Origin: UBA11164 sp002420085
Lineage (GTDB): Bacteria; Pseudomonadota; Gammaproteobacteria; Xanthomonadales; Xanthomonadaceae
Direction of reading: 5' to 3'
Assembly: GCA_031976395.1 (NCBI GenBank)
Contig: DALYLJ010000023.1
Location: 1 to 28,314, forward strand
Length of the DNA stretch: 28,314 bases
Of the stretch, positions 17,051-24,582 are shown piece by piece. The stretch's first letter is position 1; each line of letters begins with the position of its first letter. The notes under the pieces were generated by a model, which saw only the letters and a program-made list of their open reading frames with translations, was not told where the DNA came from and made no database searches. Both the position numbers and the translations under genes were made by a program.

Positions 17051-17479
17051 TCAGGTCAACTGCTTGACCGGGATATCACGCGAGGCAAGGATGATGCAGC
17101 CATTCTTGGACTGCATGTAATGCGTCGTGCCCGGCGCCCGCACGATCAACGTACCCGGCTCGTAGCTGATGCCGTTCTCGATGTAGTCGCCGTCCAGAAC
17201 CAGCACCATCTCGTGGCCGATGTGCAGGTGCTTCGGGGTGAAGGCATTCGGCAGGTAGCGGATCAGTGCGGCATCCGAACCGCGCGGATCGATCTTGGTG
17301 CAGTCGAACAACGGACAGATCTGGACACCGGTCCGCAGACCGGGCTGGTAGTCGACGAATTCGAGATCGTCGGGCAGGGTGACCTTGCCGATGTTCAGCT
17401 TGAGCACGACATCGGTGCCGCTCAGTGCCAGATCCTCGGGTGTGAGGAGGGCCAGTTCTTCGGGTGTAAAGTTTTCCAT
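17051..17479 (-). CDS. Cupin-domain protein (ChrR / dihydroxyacetophenone-dioxygenase-like)
   Basis: 142-residue single-domain cupin. Motif 1 is seen as PKHLHIGHEMVLVLDGDY, with HxH and Glu ligands, and motif 2 as PGTLIVRAPGTTHYMQS with its His. The arrangement, including GCIILASRD at the end, resembles the C-terminal cupin of ChrR and the 2,4'-dihydroxyacetophenone dioxygenase-like cupins. It has no anti-sigma zinc domain, so an enzymatic or metabolite-binding role is more likely than regulation. AGAGGA lies seven bases before ATG 17479. It follows the tautomerase after 11 bp, so the two are surely co-transcribed. The reaction cannot be assigned. Confidence 0.86.
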   Translation of the reverse strand: MENFTPEELALLTPEDLALSGTDVVLKLNIGKVTLPDDLEFVDYQPGLRTGVQICPLFDCTKIDPRGSDAALIRYLPNAFTPKHLHIGHEMVLVLDGDYIENGISYEPGTLIVRAPGTTHYMQSKNGCIILASRDIPVKQLT

Positions 17480-17490
17480 AGCAATTCCTC

Positions 17491-17886
17491 TCAGATAGCC
17501 TGTGCTTTGCGTTGGTCCTGGGTGAGTCCGTTGTAGCCCCAGTCGGTTCCGTCGATTTCCCTGACAGAAATGTAGTTGGCGTGCGTGCATGCGCCGAGCA
17601 CGCCGGTCACCACCGACCATGCCTGAGCGATCCAGTCGGCCTTCTCCTGCTCGGTGTTGGTGCCAGTGGTGATCAGGATGCTCAGCTCGAAGATGGTCAC
17701 GGTCGCTGGATCGATCACGCCATCGCTGTACCAGCGATCGCCAGGATCACCGCCATCGAAACGCACCACGATCACCTGCCGGCGCTTGCGCAGGACAGAC
17801 TCCGTGATGTCGGCCAGCCGAGTCGCCAGTTCGTTCTTCTGGGACGGCGTCAGTGTCGTGTTGCTGTTGAGGACGAGCAGCGGCAT
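17491..17886 (-). CDS. Tautomerase-superfamily protein
   Basis: 131-residue protein that begins Met-Pro, so removal of Met would expose the catalytic Pro1 of the tautomerase superfamily. The first strand and helix PLLVLNSNTTLTPSQKNELA and ITESVLRKRRQVIVVRF fit the beta-alpha-beta unit. The length fits a fused two-unit subunit (cis-CaaD or MSAD type) or MIF-like forms rather than the 62-residue 4-oxalocrotonate tautomerase. Arginines at 34, 36 and 43 could bind a carboxylate. AGGAG precedes the start by about 11 bases. It lies 87 bp after the ligase gene. Keto-enol tautomerisation of an activated pathway intermediate is a fair guess only. Confidence 0.82.
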   Translation of the reverse strand: MPLLVLNSNTTLTPSQKNELATRLADITESVLRKRRQVIVVRFDGGDPGDRWYSDGVIDPATVTIFELSILITTGTNTEQEKADWIAQAWSVVTGVLGACTHANYISVREIDGTDWGYNGLTQDQRKAQAI

Positions 17887-17973
17887 CGTTGTCTTGACTC
17901 CTGGATCATTTGCAATTCAAGTTCCTGCCGCGACCCGCCCGGATAACCCGTTCGGACGCGCGGACACCCTCTT

Positions 17974-19647
17974 TCAAACCACTTCGACATCCCGGTTCCG
18001 GGCCGCCGTCACACCGATCCGATCGGAGGCATCGGCCACCAGCACGTCCTTGCGGACCTTGCCCGTGCTGGTCTTCGGCAGCGGCTCGAAGAACACCGTA
18101 TCGGGGCGCTTGTAGACCGAAAGCTCGCGGGCGCAGTAAACGTGAAAGTCGGCCTCGGCGAAGGCCGGATCGATCGTCTCGACATAGGCCACCAGGCGCT
18201 GCCTGCCGTCGGCGTCGGCCTTGGGGACGGCTGCGATCACCGCAGCATCGCGGATGGCCGGATTGCGGCACAGTACGTTCTCGATCTCGATCGAGGAGAT
18301 GTTCTCCCAACCATAATCGGTCTCGACGTGGATCAGATCCTTCATCCGATCGCGAATCTCCAGCGCGCCGTCCGGATGCACCACGGCGACATCGCCGCTG
18401 TGGAACCATCCGTCGCGGAATGCCTTGGCGGTCGCCTCGGGATTGTTGTAGTAGCCCGACGCCAGCGTGTTTCCGGCCATCACCACCTCGCCCAGCGAGC
18501 GGCCGTCGTGGGGCACCTCGCGGCCGTTGTCGTCGACCACTCGCACACCCGTGCCGGCATGAATCGCCGCCACCCCCTGCCTGGCCCGCAGCGAAGCACG
18601 CTGTTCCGGCGTCAGTGCCGCCCAGTCGTCCTGCTCCTCATTGACCACGAACGGCCCGCAGGTCTCATTGAGGCCGTATTGATGGATCAGGCGCACGCCC
18701 AGTTCTTCCAGCCGACGGATCAGGGCGGTCGGGGGCGCCGCACCACCGGTTTCAACCGTCAGACCGGACACCGCCGACTGCGCACCAGCGGCATCGACCG
18801 CATCGACCAGGCCGCGCAGCAGTCGCGGCGAACCGGCCAAGTGACTGATCCGGTGCCGCTCGATCGCGGCGACGAACTCGGCCTCGCGACCCTGGGTCGT
18901 GCTGCCGGACAGAACGACCTGGGTACATCCGGCTGCAACACCCGCCCAGATGTGTCCCCAGCCGCTGACATGGAACATCGGCAGCGTCCAGAGGTAGTTG
19001 GAAGCACGGCTCAGTTCGAGCATCAGCACCTGGCCGATGGCATGCAGATAGCCGGCACGGTGGCTGTAGCTGACACCCTTCGGCCGACCGGTCGTCCCGG
19101 ACGTGAAGTTGATCGCCACCGTGTCCAGTTCGGAGCCGATCGCCTGATCGAGCATGACCGTGTCGGTCTCCGCCGACAGGATGGTCTCGTAATCCAGTGC
19201 ATCGACACCAGCCATCGGCTGCCCGTGATCGCTCAGCACCACGCGCGGTGCCTGTTCTGCCAGTTCCGACCACATCCCGGCGATACGCGCGAACGAACCG
19301 CTATCGGCGATCAGCACTGCAGGGGCGCTGAACCGAACCAGGTCGAGGAGATCGGCCGGCGACAGCCAGGGATTCAGCATCACCACTACGCCACCCACGG
19401 CCGGGATCGCGAAATGCGCCTCGACCGTATGGATGCCATTCTCCATCAGCAGCGCGACCCGATCACCCGGGCCGACGCCGGCCCGGGACAGTGCCCGGGC
19501 CAGACGCCGACAACGCGACAACAGGCTGCCGTAGCTGATCGAGCCACCGGCGTGAATGAGCGCGGTCCGATTCGGGAACGCCGCGCCGCTGCGCTCCAGA
19601 AACGTGGTCGGCGTCAACGCAACGAACGAATGCGAACCGGTCTTCAC
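17974..19647 (-). CDS. Acyl-adenylating enzyme (ANL superfamily, acyl-CoA synthetase-like)
   Basis: About 557-residue AMP-forming ligase. Motifs in order: P-loop FTSGTTGRPKGVSYSHR (181-197), the aromatic LPMFHVSGWGH, YGLNETCGP (324-332), GWFHSGDVA with Asp419, hinge Asp433 in IRDRMKD, and Lys530 in PKTSTGK. After the hinge, the usual short loop before ENIS is replaced by HVETDYGW, about four residues longer than in common acyl-CoA synthetases. It should adenylate a carboxylic acid and pass it to CoA or another thiol; no carrier protein gene is in the group. I chose GTG 19647, 25 bp after the oxidase stop, since the N-terminal ALTPTTFLERS is already family-like. No strong ribosome-binding site is seen. 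Confidence 0.9.
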   Translation of the reverse strand: MKTGSHSFVALTPTTFLERSGAAFPNRTALIHAGGSISYGSLLSRCRRLARALSRAGVGPGDRVALLMENGIHTVEAHFAIPAVGGVVVMLNPWLSPADLLDLVRFSAPAVLIADSGSFARIAGMWSELAEQAPRVVLSDHGQPMAGVDALDYETILSAETDTVMLDQAIGSELDTVAINFTSGTTGRPKGVSYSHRAGYLHAIGQVLMLELSRASNYLWTLPMFHVSGWGHIWAGVAAGCTQVVLSGSTTQGREAEFVAAIERHRISHLAGSPRLLRGLVDAVDAAGAQSAVSGLTVETGGAAPPTALIRRLEELGVRLIHQYGLNETCGPFVVNEEQDDWAALTPEQRASLRARQGVAAIHAGTGVRVVDDNGREVPHDGRSLGEVVMAGNTLASGYYNNPEATAKAFRDGWFHSGDVAVVHPDGALEIRDRMKDLIHVETDYGWENISSIEIENVLCRNPAIRDAAVIAAVPKADADGRQRLVAYVETIDPAFAEADFHVYCARELSVYKRPDTVFFEPLPKTSTGKVRKDVLVADASDRIGVTAARNRDVEVV

Positions 19648-19672
19648 AGCCTGATGCTCGTCAGCCGAACAC

Positions 19673-20686
19673 TCATGCCGCGCTCGAAGCCTGGGCGCGG
19701 ATGCCCCGACGCTGCGCGATGCCTGCCAGGATGCCGTCATAGACACCAGCGCGGGCTTCCAGCATGCGCATCGCACCGTCGAACACCTTCTGGAAGTCCT
19801 CGCGGGTCTTCATGTACGGCAGACCTGCGGCGAACCAGCCGTCACCATGGTCTTCGTCCAGTTCGCAGTGAACCACGAAGAACTCGACCAGCTCCGGACC
19901 GAGGCCGCGACGACGCAGGTGGGCCAGCACACGCTTCTGCTGCGCCGGGATCGACAGCTCCAGGCCGCCCATGCCGCCCAGACCCGGCATCAGGCCATCG
20001 GCGAACCAGCACAGGTTGATCTTGGTGTTGAGCAGGTGGCAGGTTTCGGCGTTGACGTCGTCCTCGCGAGCACCGCCGAAATGATTCATCAGCGGCTCGA
20101 ACAGATTCGGATGCGCCTTGGTGAAGTCGCCCTGACCGAATTCGTCGTGCAGGTTGTGGTACAGCTCCTCGCGCATCTCGAACGGCACGATCAGGCTGAA
20201 CGCCGCGACGTGCAGGTGGAAGCGCTGCATGTTGACCCGGTAGTTGGCCAGGAAGTAGCGCAGCTCTTCGTCGGTCAGGTCATCACGATCGAAGTAGTCG
20301 AACAGCGGGCTGTGGTTGACCCGATGCTTGTAGATGCGATCCTTCAGCCAGACCAGGAACTCTTCCGGGGTGTTCAGGTGGGCCGGCACCTGCTCGCGCG
20401 GCAGATACTGCTGCTCGATCCGTTCGATCGTGTTGCGCAGCACCCACTCGCGCTCGGCGCGGGCCGTGCCCAGCCCGAAGCCGTCACGCATCATCCGCAG
20501 GTTGATGTCGAACAGCAGGAACTGGATGTCACGCCAGACCGCCCCACCCTTGTTCTGGAACGCCTTGTGCGCCAACCCCTCGGCGAAGCCGTCGTTGGCG
20601 ATCATCACGCGCAGAAGCGACAGCTTCTGGGCGTCGGTCAGGGCCTCGTGATGGAGCCGATGCTCCAGAAAACTTACATTTGACAT
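19673..20686 (-). CDS. Heme-oxygenase-like diiron oxidase (iron-containing redox enzyme family)
   Basis: 337-residue all-helical protein of the heme-oxygenase-like diiron oxidase (HDO) superfamily. It shows NLHDEFGQGDFTKAH, with Glu182 and His192 ten residues apart, and VVHCELDEDHGDGW with His273, Asp277 and His280. These are the spacings of iron ligands in known members such as SznF, as I recall them. A further ligand may be His157 or His159 in RFHLHV. HDO enzymes carry out N-oxygenation, oxidative decarboxylation to alkenes and C-C cleavage of amino or fatty acids. ATG 20686 has GGAGAG six bases upstream; a nearby earlier ATG overlaps that site and was not used. It is probably the first biosynthetic gene of the group. 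The substrate is unknown. Confidence 0.9.
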   Translation of the reverse strand: MSNVSFLEHRLHHEALTDAQKLSLLRVMIANDGFAEGLAHKAFQNKGGAVWRDIQFLLFDINLRMMRDGFGLGTARAEREWVLRNTIERIEQQYLPREQVPAHLNTPEEFLVWLKDRIYKHRVNHSPLFDYFDRDDLTDEELRYFLANYRVNMQRFHLHVAAFSLIVPFEMREELYHNLHDEFGQGDFTKAHPNLFEPLMNHFGGAREDDVNAETCHLLNTKINLCWFADGLMPGLGGMGGLELSIPAQQKRVLAHLRRRGLGPELVEFFVVHCELDEDHGDGWFAAGLPYMKTREDFQKVFDGAMRMLEARAGVYDGILAGIAQRRGIRAQASSAA

Positions 20687-20713
20687 GAAACTCTCCATTT
20701 AAGCAGTGTGTTA

Positions 20714-20730
20714 TGGCCTTTCAGTGGCCA
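20714..20730. other. Small inverted repeat in the leader of the diiron-oxidase gene
   Basis: TGGCC-N7-GGCCA, a perfect 5-bp stem 28 bp before the diiron-oxidase start, inside the 129-bp gap after the HPP gene. It could be a weak RNA stem or a protein-binding site. A TTGACC element lies upstream on the minus strand, but I find no convincing -10 to pair with it. Confidence 0.3.
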
Positions 20731-20815
20731 GGATGACAGGTTGATCTCCGACAAATAGCGAGTGGTCAAATCCATCCGCCACTCGAATGCTGCTTGCTTG
20801 CCTTGTTCACGTTGG

Positions 20816-21400
20816 TCAGAACCAATAATGCGGATACCTCCGTGTCGAAGGCAGGTTGTTATAAACCAGTGCCACCAGAACCAGGGCCATTGCACCAAGT
20901 AATGTCGGAGTGAGCAGAAACTGCCACGATGCCCCGCCAAGAAATACGATGAGAGGATTGGAACCGGCCGGTGGATGGACCGTCCGGGTGAGCTGCATGA
21001 GGGCAATGGCGGTCGCCAAGGCCAAGGCCATGCTCCACCAGTGCGGGCCGAGCGCGTGCAGGAACACCAGCCCGGTCAGCGAGGCGATGAAGTGCCCGGC
21101 CACGACATTCCTCGGCTGCGAGAACGGGCTCTCCGGGAAGCCGAACACCAGCACACAGCTCGCGCCGAACGAGCCCAGCACCAGCACCGTCTCGGTGGAG
21201 AGGCCCAGCAACGCCACCGTCGCGATCGCCAGGAAGCCGCCCAACCAGGTCAGACCGACATGGGCCAGCGGTGGCCGTGCCGGAACGGCCCCACCACCGC
21301 GTAACTTGGCGAGCACGGCAGCACGCCCGGACGATTTTTCCGATCGTTCGGTAATAATCTTCGGAGCGTCAACCGTGGTCGCAGCGACAGGCTCGTTCAT
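20816..21400 (-). CDS. HPP-family integral membrane protein
   Basis: 194-residue membrane protein with about four to five hydrophobic segments (roughly 48-66, 70-88, 100-117, 122-138, 158-182). The defining HPP motif is in TRTVHPPAGSNPL (142-144), and LGSFGASCVLVFG with PFSQPRNVVAGH is also conserved. HPP proteins of cyanobacteria and chloroplasts have been reported to carry nitrite. In other bacteria the cargo is unknown. ATG 21400 is the first codon where family-like sequence can start, though no good ribosome-binding site is visible. It is on the same strand as the oxidase group, 129 bp upstream, so it may be transcribed with it or only be a neighbour. Confidence 0.87.
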   Translation of the reverse strand: MNEPVAATTVDAPKIITERSEKSSGRAAVLAKLRGGGAVPARPPLAHVGLTWLGGFLAIATVALLGLSTETVLVLGSFGASCVLVFGFPESPFSQPRNVVAGHFIASLTGLVFLHALGPHWWSMALALATAIALMQLTRTVHPPAGSNPLIVFLGGASWQFLLTPTLLGAMALVLVALVYNNLPSTRRYPHYWF

Positions 21401-21708
21401 TGGATGATTTGCCAGATGATTAGGTAACGATATGTGTCGGCCTGAGAATTGGCCACGAGAAATGACCAAGCGAAACGGGCGCGCCAGACTGACGCCGACA
21501 TTTCTGCTGGATTCCCCATGGAGCCGTGGCGACCGCCCCAAATTCTGGCCGCCCAAACCGTTGCAGAACTTTACCTACCGGCCAGTACAGAAACTATGAT
21601 GAAACGTGCCATAAATGTATCTTTTCGTACCGACACGGTCGCAGTGCGGCACATGATCGACCCTGTCTGCACTGCCATCGGCACGCGCATCCACGACCGG
21701 TCGCCGCC

Positions 21709-21740
21709 GATATCCAGAGCGCCAGATATCCAGAGCGCCA
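21709..21740 (+). repeat. 16-bp perfect tandem duplication
   Basis: GATATCCAGAGCGCCA occurs twice head-to-tail with no mismatch, at 21709-21724 and 21725-21740, in the non-coding region before maeB. Most likely a recent slippage duplication. A role as a doubled binding site is possible. Confidence 0.9.
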
Positions 21741-21970
21741 CACCCGACATCCGGCAAGCCGATTCGATGACGCTCTCTCGTGGTCGACATCCGGACATTT
21801 CGGCTCAGGACGCTCACATCGACCGCCGCCCACGCGGCTACCCGCCCGCCGACTCCGATTCCGCTGATCCGAAACGGATCGTCACACCGTCCGGCCAGCA
21901 GGCACCTGCGTGACTCCCGCACCACACCTGCCCATCGCAGCCTGTCTGCGGCGGCGACCGGTTCGACCGG

Positions 21971-21976
21971 TACAAT
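21971..21976 (+). promoter_or_regulatory. Possible -10 element for maeB
   Basis: TACAAT lies 40 bp before the maeB ATG, preceded by a doubled GACCGGT motif at about 21957-21971. No acceptable -35 box is found at 16-18 bp, so this is only a likely position for the promoter. Confidence 0.35.
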
Positions 21977-22016
21977 CCGTTATCGCCCCTCCCTCGCTCC
22001 ACACCCAGGCACTCCG

Positions 22017-24302
22017 ATGACCGACCAGGATCTCTCGCGCGCCGCGCTCGACTATCACCGCCAGCATCCGCCTGGCAAGATTCGGGTCACACCGACCAAG
22101 GCGCTGGTCACCCAGCGTGACCTGTCGCTGGCCTATTCACCCGGTGTGGCTGCCGCCTGTGAGGCGATCGTCGAGCAGCCCGGCGAGGTCAGCACCCTGA
22201 CCGCTCGTGGCAATCTGGTCGCGGTCATCACCAATGGCACCGCCGTGCTCGGTTTGGGCGACATCGGGCCGCTGGCCGCAAAGCCGGTGATGGAAGGCAA
22301 GGGCGTGCTGTTTCAGAAGTTCGCCGGCATCGATGTGTTCGACATCGAGATCAGCGAGCGTGATCCCGACCGGTTGGTCGAAGTCATCGCCAGCCTTGAG
22401 CCGACCTTCGGCGGTATCAATCTGGAGGACATCAAAGCACCGGAATGCTTCATCGTCGAGCGCAAGCTGCGTGAACGGATGAAGATTCCGGTTTTCCACG
22501 ACGACCAGCACGGCACCGCGATCATCGTCGGAGCGGCGGTCATCAACGCCCTGCACATCGCTGGCAAGCGCATCGAGGATGTCCGGCTGGCTACCAGCGG
22601 CGCCGGGGCAGCCGGCATCGCCTGTCTCGACATGCTGGTATCGCTCGGCCTGAAGCCCGAGCACATCCTGGCGGTCGATCGCGAAGGCGTGTTGCACACC
22701 GGACGCAGCGATCTCGATACCGACAAGCGTCGCTACGCACGTGCGACCGAGTGCCGCACCCTGGCCGAGATCGTCAACGGCGCCGACATCTTCCTCGGAC
22801 TGTCCGCCGGTGGTGTACTGAAGCCGGAGATGGTCGCAACCATGGCCGAGCGCCCGATCATCCTGGCACTGGCCAATCCCAACCCGGAAATCCTGCCTGA
22901 GGACGCATGCCGTGTGCGTCCCGACTGCATCATCGCCACCGGTCGCTCGGACTACCCGAACCAGGTCAACAATGCCCTGTGCTTCCCCTACATCTTCCGT
23001 GGCGCACTGGATGTCGGGGCCACCACCATCGACGAAGCCATGAAGCGCGCCTGCGTCGAGGCGATCGCCGAACTGGCCCGCAAGGAAGCCACCGATCTCG
23101 GCTCGGCCTACAGCGGTGAAGTACCGAGCTTCGGCCCCGACTACATCATCCCGCGTCCGTTCGATCCCCGCCTGCTGATGATGCTGGCTCCGGCGGTCGC
23201 ACGCGCCGCGATGGAGTCCGGCATCGCCACCCGACCGATCGCCGACCTCGACGCCTATCGCGAGAAACTCTCGCAGTTCGTCTATCGCACCGGCCTGCTG
23301 ATGAAGCCGGTGTTCGACCGCGCCCGCGCCAATGTCCAGCGGGTCGCCTACGCCGAGGGCGAGGAAGAGACCGTCCTGCGCGCCGTCCAGACCGTGGTCG
23401 ATGAAAACCTGGCTTTCCCGATCCTGATCGGCCGCGCCGCCGTCATCCAGATGCGCATCGATCGACTCGGGCTGCGGCTCCGGGCCGGGGTCGATTTCGA
23501 GCTGTGCAACATCGATGACGACCCGCGCTTCCCGGAATACTGGCAGCTCTATCACCGCATCATGGAACGCAAGGGTGTCACCCCCGACAACGCCAAGGCG
23601 ATCGTGCGCTCGCGGGCGACCGTCATCGCCGCACTGATGGTCCGACGCGGCGAGGCCGATGCCATGCTGTGCGGCACGGTTGGCCGGTTCGAGGGCAAGC
23701 TGCGCCACGTGGTCGATGTGATCGGACTCGATCCGCGCGCCAGTTCGGTTTCGGCGATGTCGGCCGTGCTCAACGACAAGGGCGTGTTCTTCTTCGTCGA
23801 TAGCCACGTGCAGTACGAACCGAGCCCGGAACAGATCGCCGAATCAACCCTGCAAGCGGCCTACCGGCTCAAGCTGTTCGGCATCGAACCGAAGATCGCC
23901 CTGGTCAGCCATTCCAACTTCGGAGCCCGACCGAATCCTTCGGCGCTGCGCATGCGCGAAGCCCTGCAACTGATCCGCAAGCACTCGCCCGCGCTCGAAG
24001 TCGAGGGCGAGATGCATGTCGATACCGCCCTGAACCCGGACATCCGTGAACGAATCTTCCCCAACTCCCGGCTGTCCGGGCGCGCCAACGTCCTCGTGTT
24101 CCCGAATCTGGACGCCGCCAACACCGCCTACAATCTGGTGCGCTCGATGACCGACGGCGTCGGCCTCGGGCCAATCATCATGGGCCTGGCCCACGCCGCC
24201 CATATCCTGACCCCGGCAGCGACCGTGCGACGGGTGGTCAACATGACCGCGATCGCCGCCGTCGAGGCACAGATTCGCAGTGAACTGATCGATGCCGGCT
24301 GA
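22017..24302 (+). CDS. maeB: NADP-dependent malic enzyme with phosphotransacetylase-like domain
   Basis: 761-residue MaeB-type enzyme: oxidative decarboxylation of malate to pyruvate with reduction of NADP. The malic-enzyme part spans about 1-425, with LAYSPGVA near 39-45, GKGVLFQKFAGIDVFDIE, metal-binding HDDQHGTA at 161-168 and the nucleotide-binding TSGAGAAGIAC near 193-203. The C-terminal 330 residues (from VFDRARANVQRVAYAEGEEE) are a phosphotransacetylase-like domain. In E. coli MaeB this domain senses acetyl-CoA and is regulatory. ATG 22017 matches the family start TDQDLSRAALDYH; the frame stays open upstream but without homology. It lies 280 bp before aceE and has no operator-like copy of its own. 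Confidence 0.96.
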   Translation: MTDQDLSRAALDYHRQHPPGKIRVTPTKALVTQRDLSLAYSPGVAAACEAIVEQPGEVSTLTARGNLVAVITNGTAVLGLGDIGPLAAKPVMEGKGVLFQKFAGIDVFDIEISERDPDRLVEVIASLEPTFGGINLEDIKAPECFIVERKLRERMKIPVFHDDQHGTAIIVGAAVINALHIAGKRIEDVRLATSGAGAAGIACLDMLVSLGLKPEHILAVDREGVLHTGRSDLDTDKRRYARATECRTLAEIVNGADIFLGLSAGGVLKPEMVATMAERPIILALANPNPEILPEDACRVRPDCIIATGRSDYPNQVNNALCFPYIFRGALDVGATTIDEAMKRACVEAIAELARKEATDLGSAYSGEVPSFGPDYIIPRPFDPRLLMMLAPAVARAAMESGIATRPIADLDAYREKLSQFVYRTGLLMKPVFDRARANVQRVAYAEGEEETVLRAVQTVVDENLAFPILIGRAAVIQMRIDRLGLRLRAGVDFELCNIDDDPRFPEYWQLYHRIMERKGVTPDNAKAIVRSRATVIAALMVRRGEADAMLCGTVGRFEGKLRHVVDVIGLDPRASSVSAMSAVLNDKGVFFFVDSHVQYEPSPEQIAESTLQAAYRLKLFGIEPKIALVSHSNFGARPNPSALRMREALQLIRKHSPALEVEGEMHVDTALNPDIRERIFPNSRLSGRANVLVFPNLDAANTAYNLVRSMTDGVGLGPIIMGLAHAAHILTPAATVRRVVNMTAIAAVEAQIRSELIDAG

Positions 24303-24331
24303 CCCCGGCGGGGGCCAGCCGACGGCCCGAC

Positions 24332-24345
24332 CCCGACCGGTCGGG
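24332..24345. repeat. 14-bp perfect palindrome between maeB and aceE
   Basis: CCCGACCGGTCGGG, self-complementary with no loop, 30 bp after the maeB stop and 3 bp before operator-like site 3. It may act as the core of a maeB terminator stem or as a second protein-binding site. No T-run follows. Confidence 0.45.
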
Positions 24346-24348
24346 TGA

Positions 24349-24362
24349 TGAATACGTCTGCA
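24349..24362. promoter_or_regulatory. LacI-type operator-like site 3 (aceE leader)
   Basis: TGAATACGTCTGCA within GATGAATACGTCTGCAA. It is identical to sites 1 and 2 except for the ninth-plus-one base after the central CG. It lies about 220 bp before the aceE start. A GCTAAACT -10-like element at 24409-24416 lies about 57 bp from the site centre, some two helical turns further than at the other two promoters. Confidence 0.68.
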
Positions 24363-24582
24363 ATCGACGACCTCGGCACCGATCAGCTTCGGGTCCGTGA
24401 GCGACTGGGCTAAACTGGCGCGTCCAGCGTTTCACCCGGCATGACCGCGATTTCGATCGGCCGTGGCGAGAAACACGACCGCAGGAGCAACCCGATCGGG
24501 GTGACCCGACCGCCCAGGCGGCCGGCATCGATCGACCGAAATACAAGATGGACCGGCGCTGCCCGGTCAGCGGAGGGAATGA

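Larger units (their letters stand above)
21401..22016. other. 616-bp gap between HPP and maeB, no credible gene
   Basis: Divergent intergenic region. It must hold the promoter for the HPP gene and possibly the whole six-gene group (minus strand), and that of maeB (plus strand). The part around 21580-21660 is more AT-rich than its surroundings. A plus-strand open frame at 21449-21913 exists, but its product is low-complexity, lacks a ribosome-binding site and resembles nothing. I see no RNA gene. Confidence 0.6.

Noticed and set aside
19648..19676. Ten-codon frame starting with an ATG that overlaps the oxidase stop
   Set aside because: It ends at once and is out of frame with the ligase. The ligase is better started at GTG 19647.
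18142..20019. Plus-strand open frame of 625 codons
   Set aside because: Antisense of the ligase and oxidase genes; low-complexity product without motifs.
20687..20698. ATG 20698 as start of the diiron oxidase
   Set aside because: It overlaps the GGAGAG ribosome-binding site that fits ATG 20686.
21449..21913. Possible 154-residue gene between HPP and maeB
   Set aside because: No ribosome-binding site, no family resemblance, and it contains the 16-bp duplication. Treated as non-coding.
21780..22016. N-terminal extension of MaeB by 79 codons
   Set aside because: The extension has no family resemblance and would cross the likely promoter. ATG 22017 gives the normal N-terminus.
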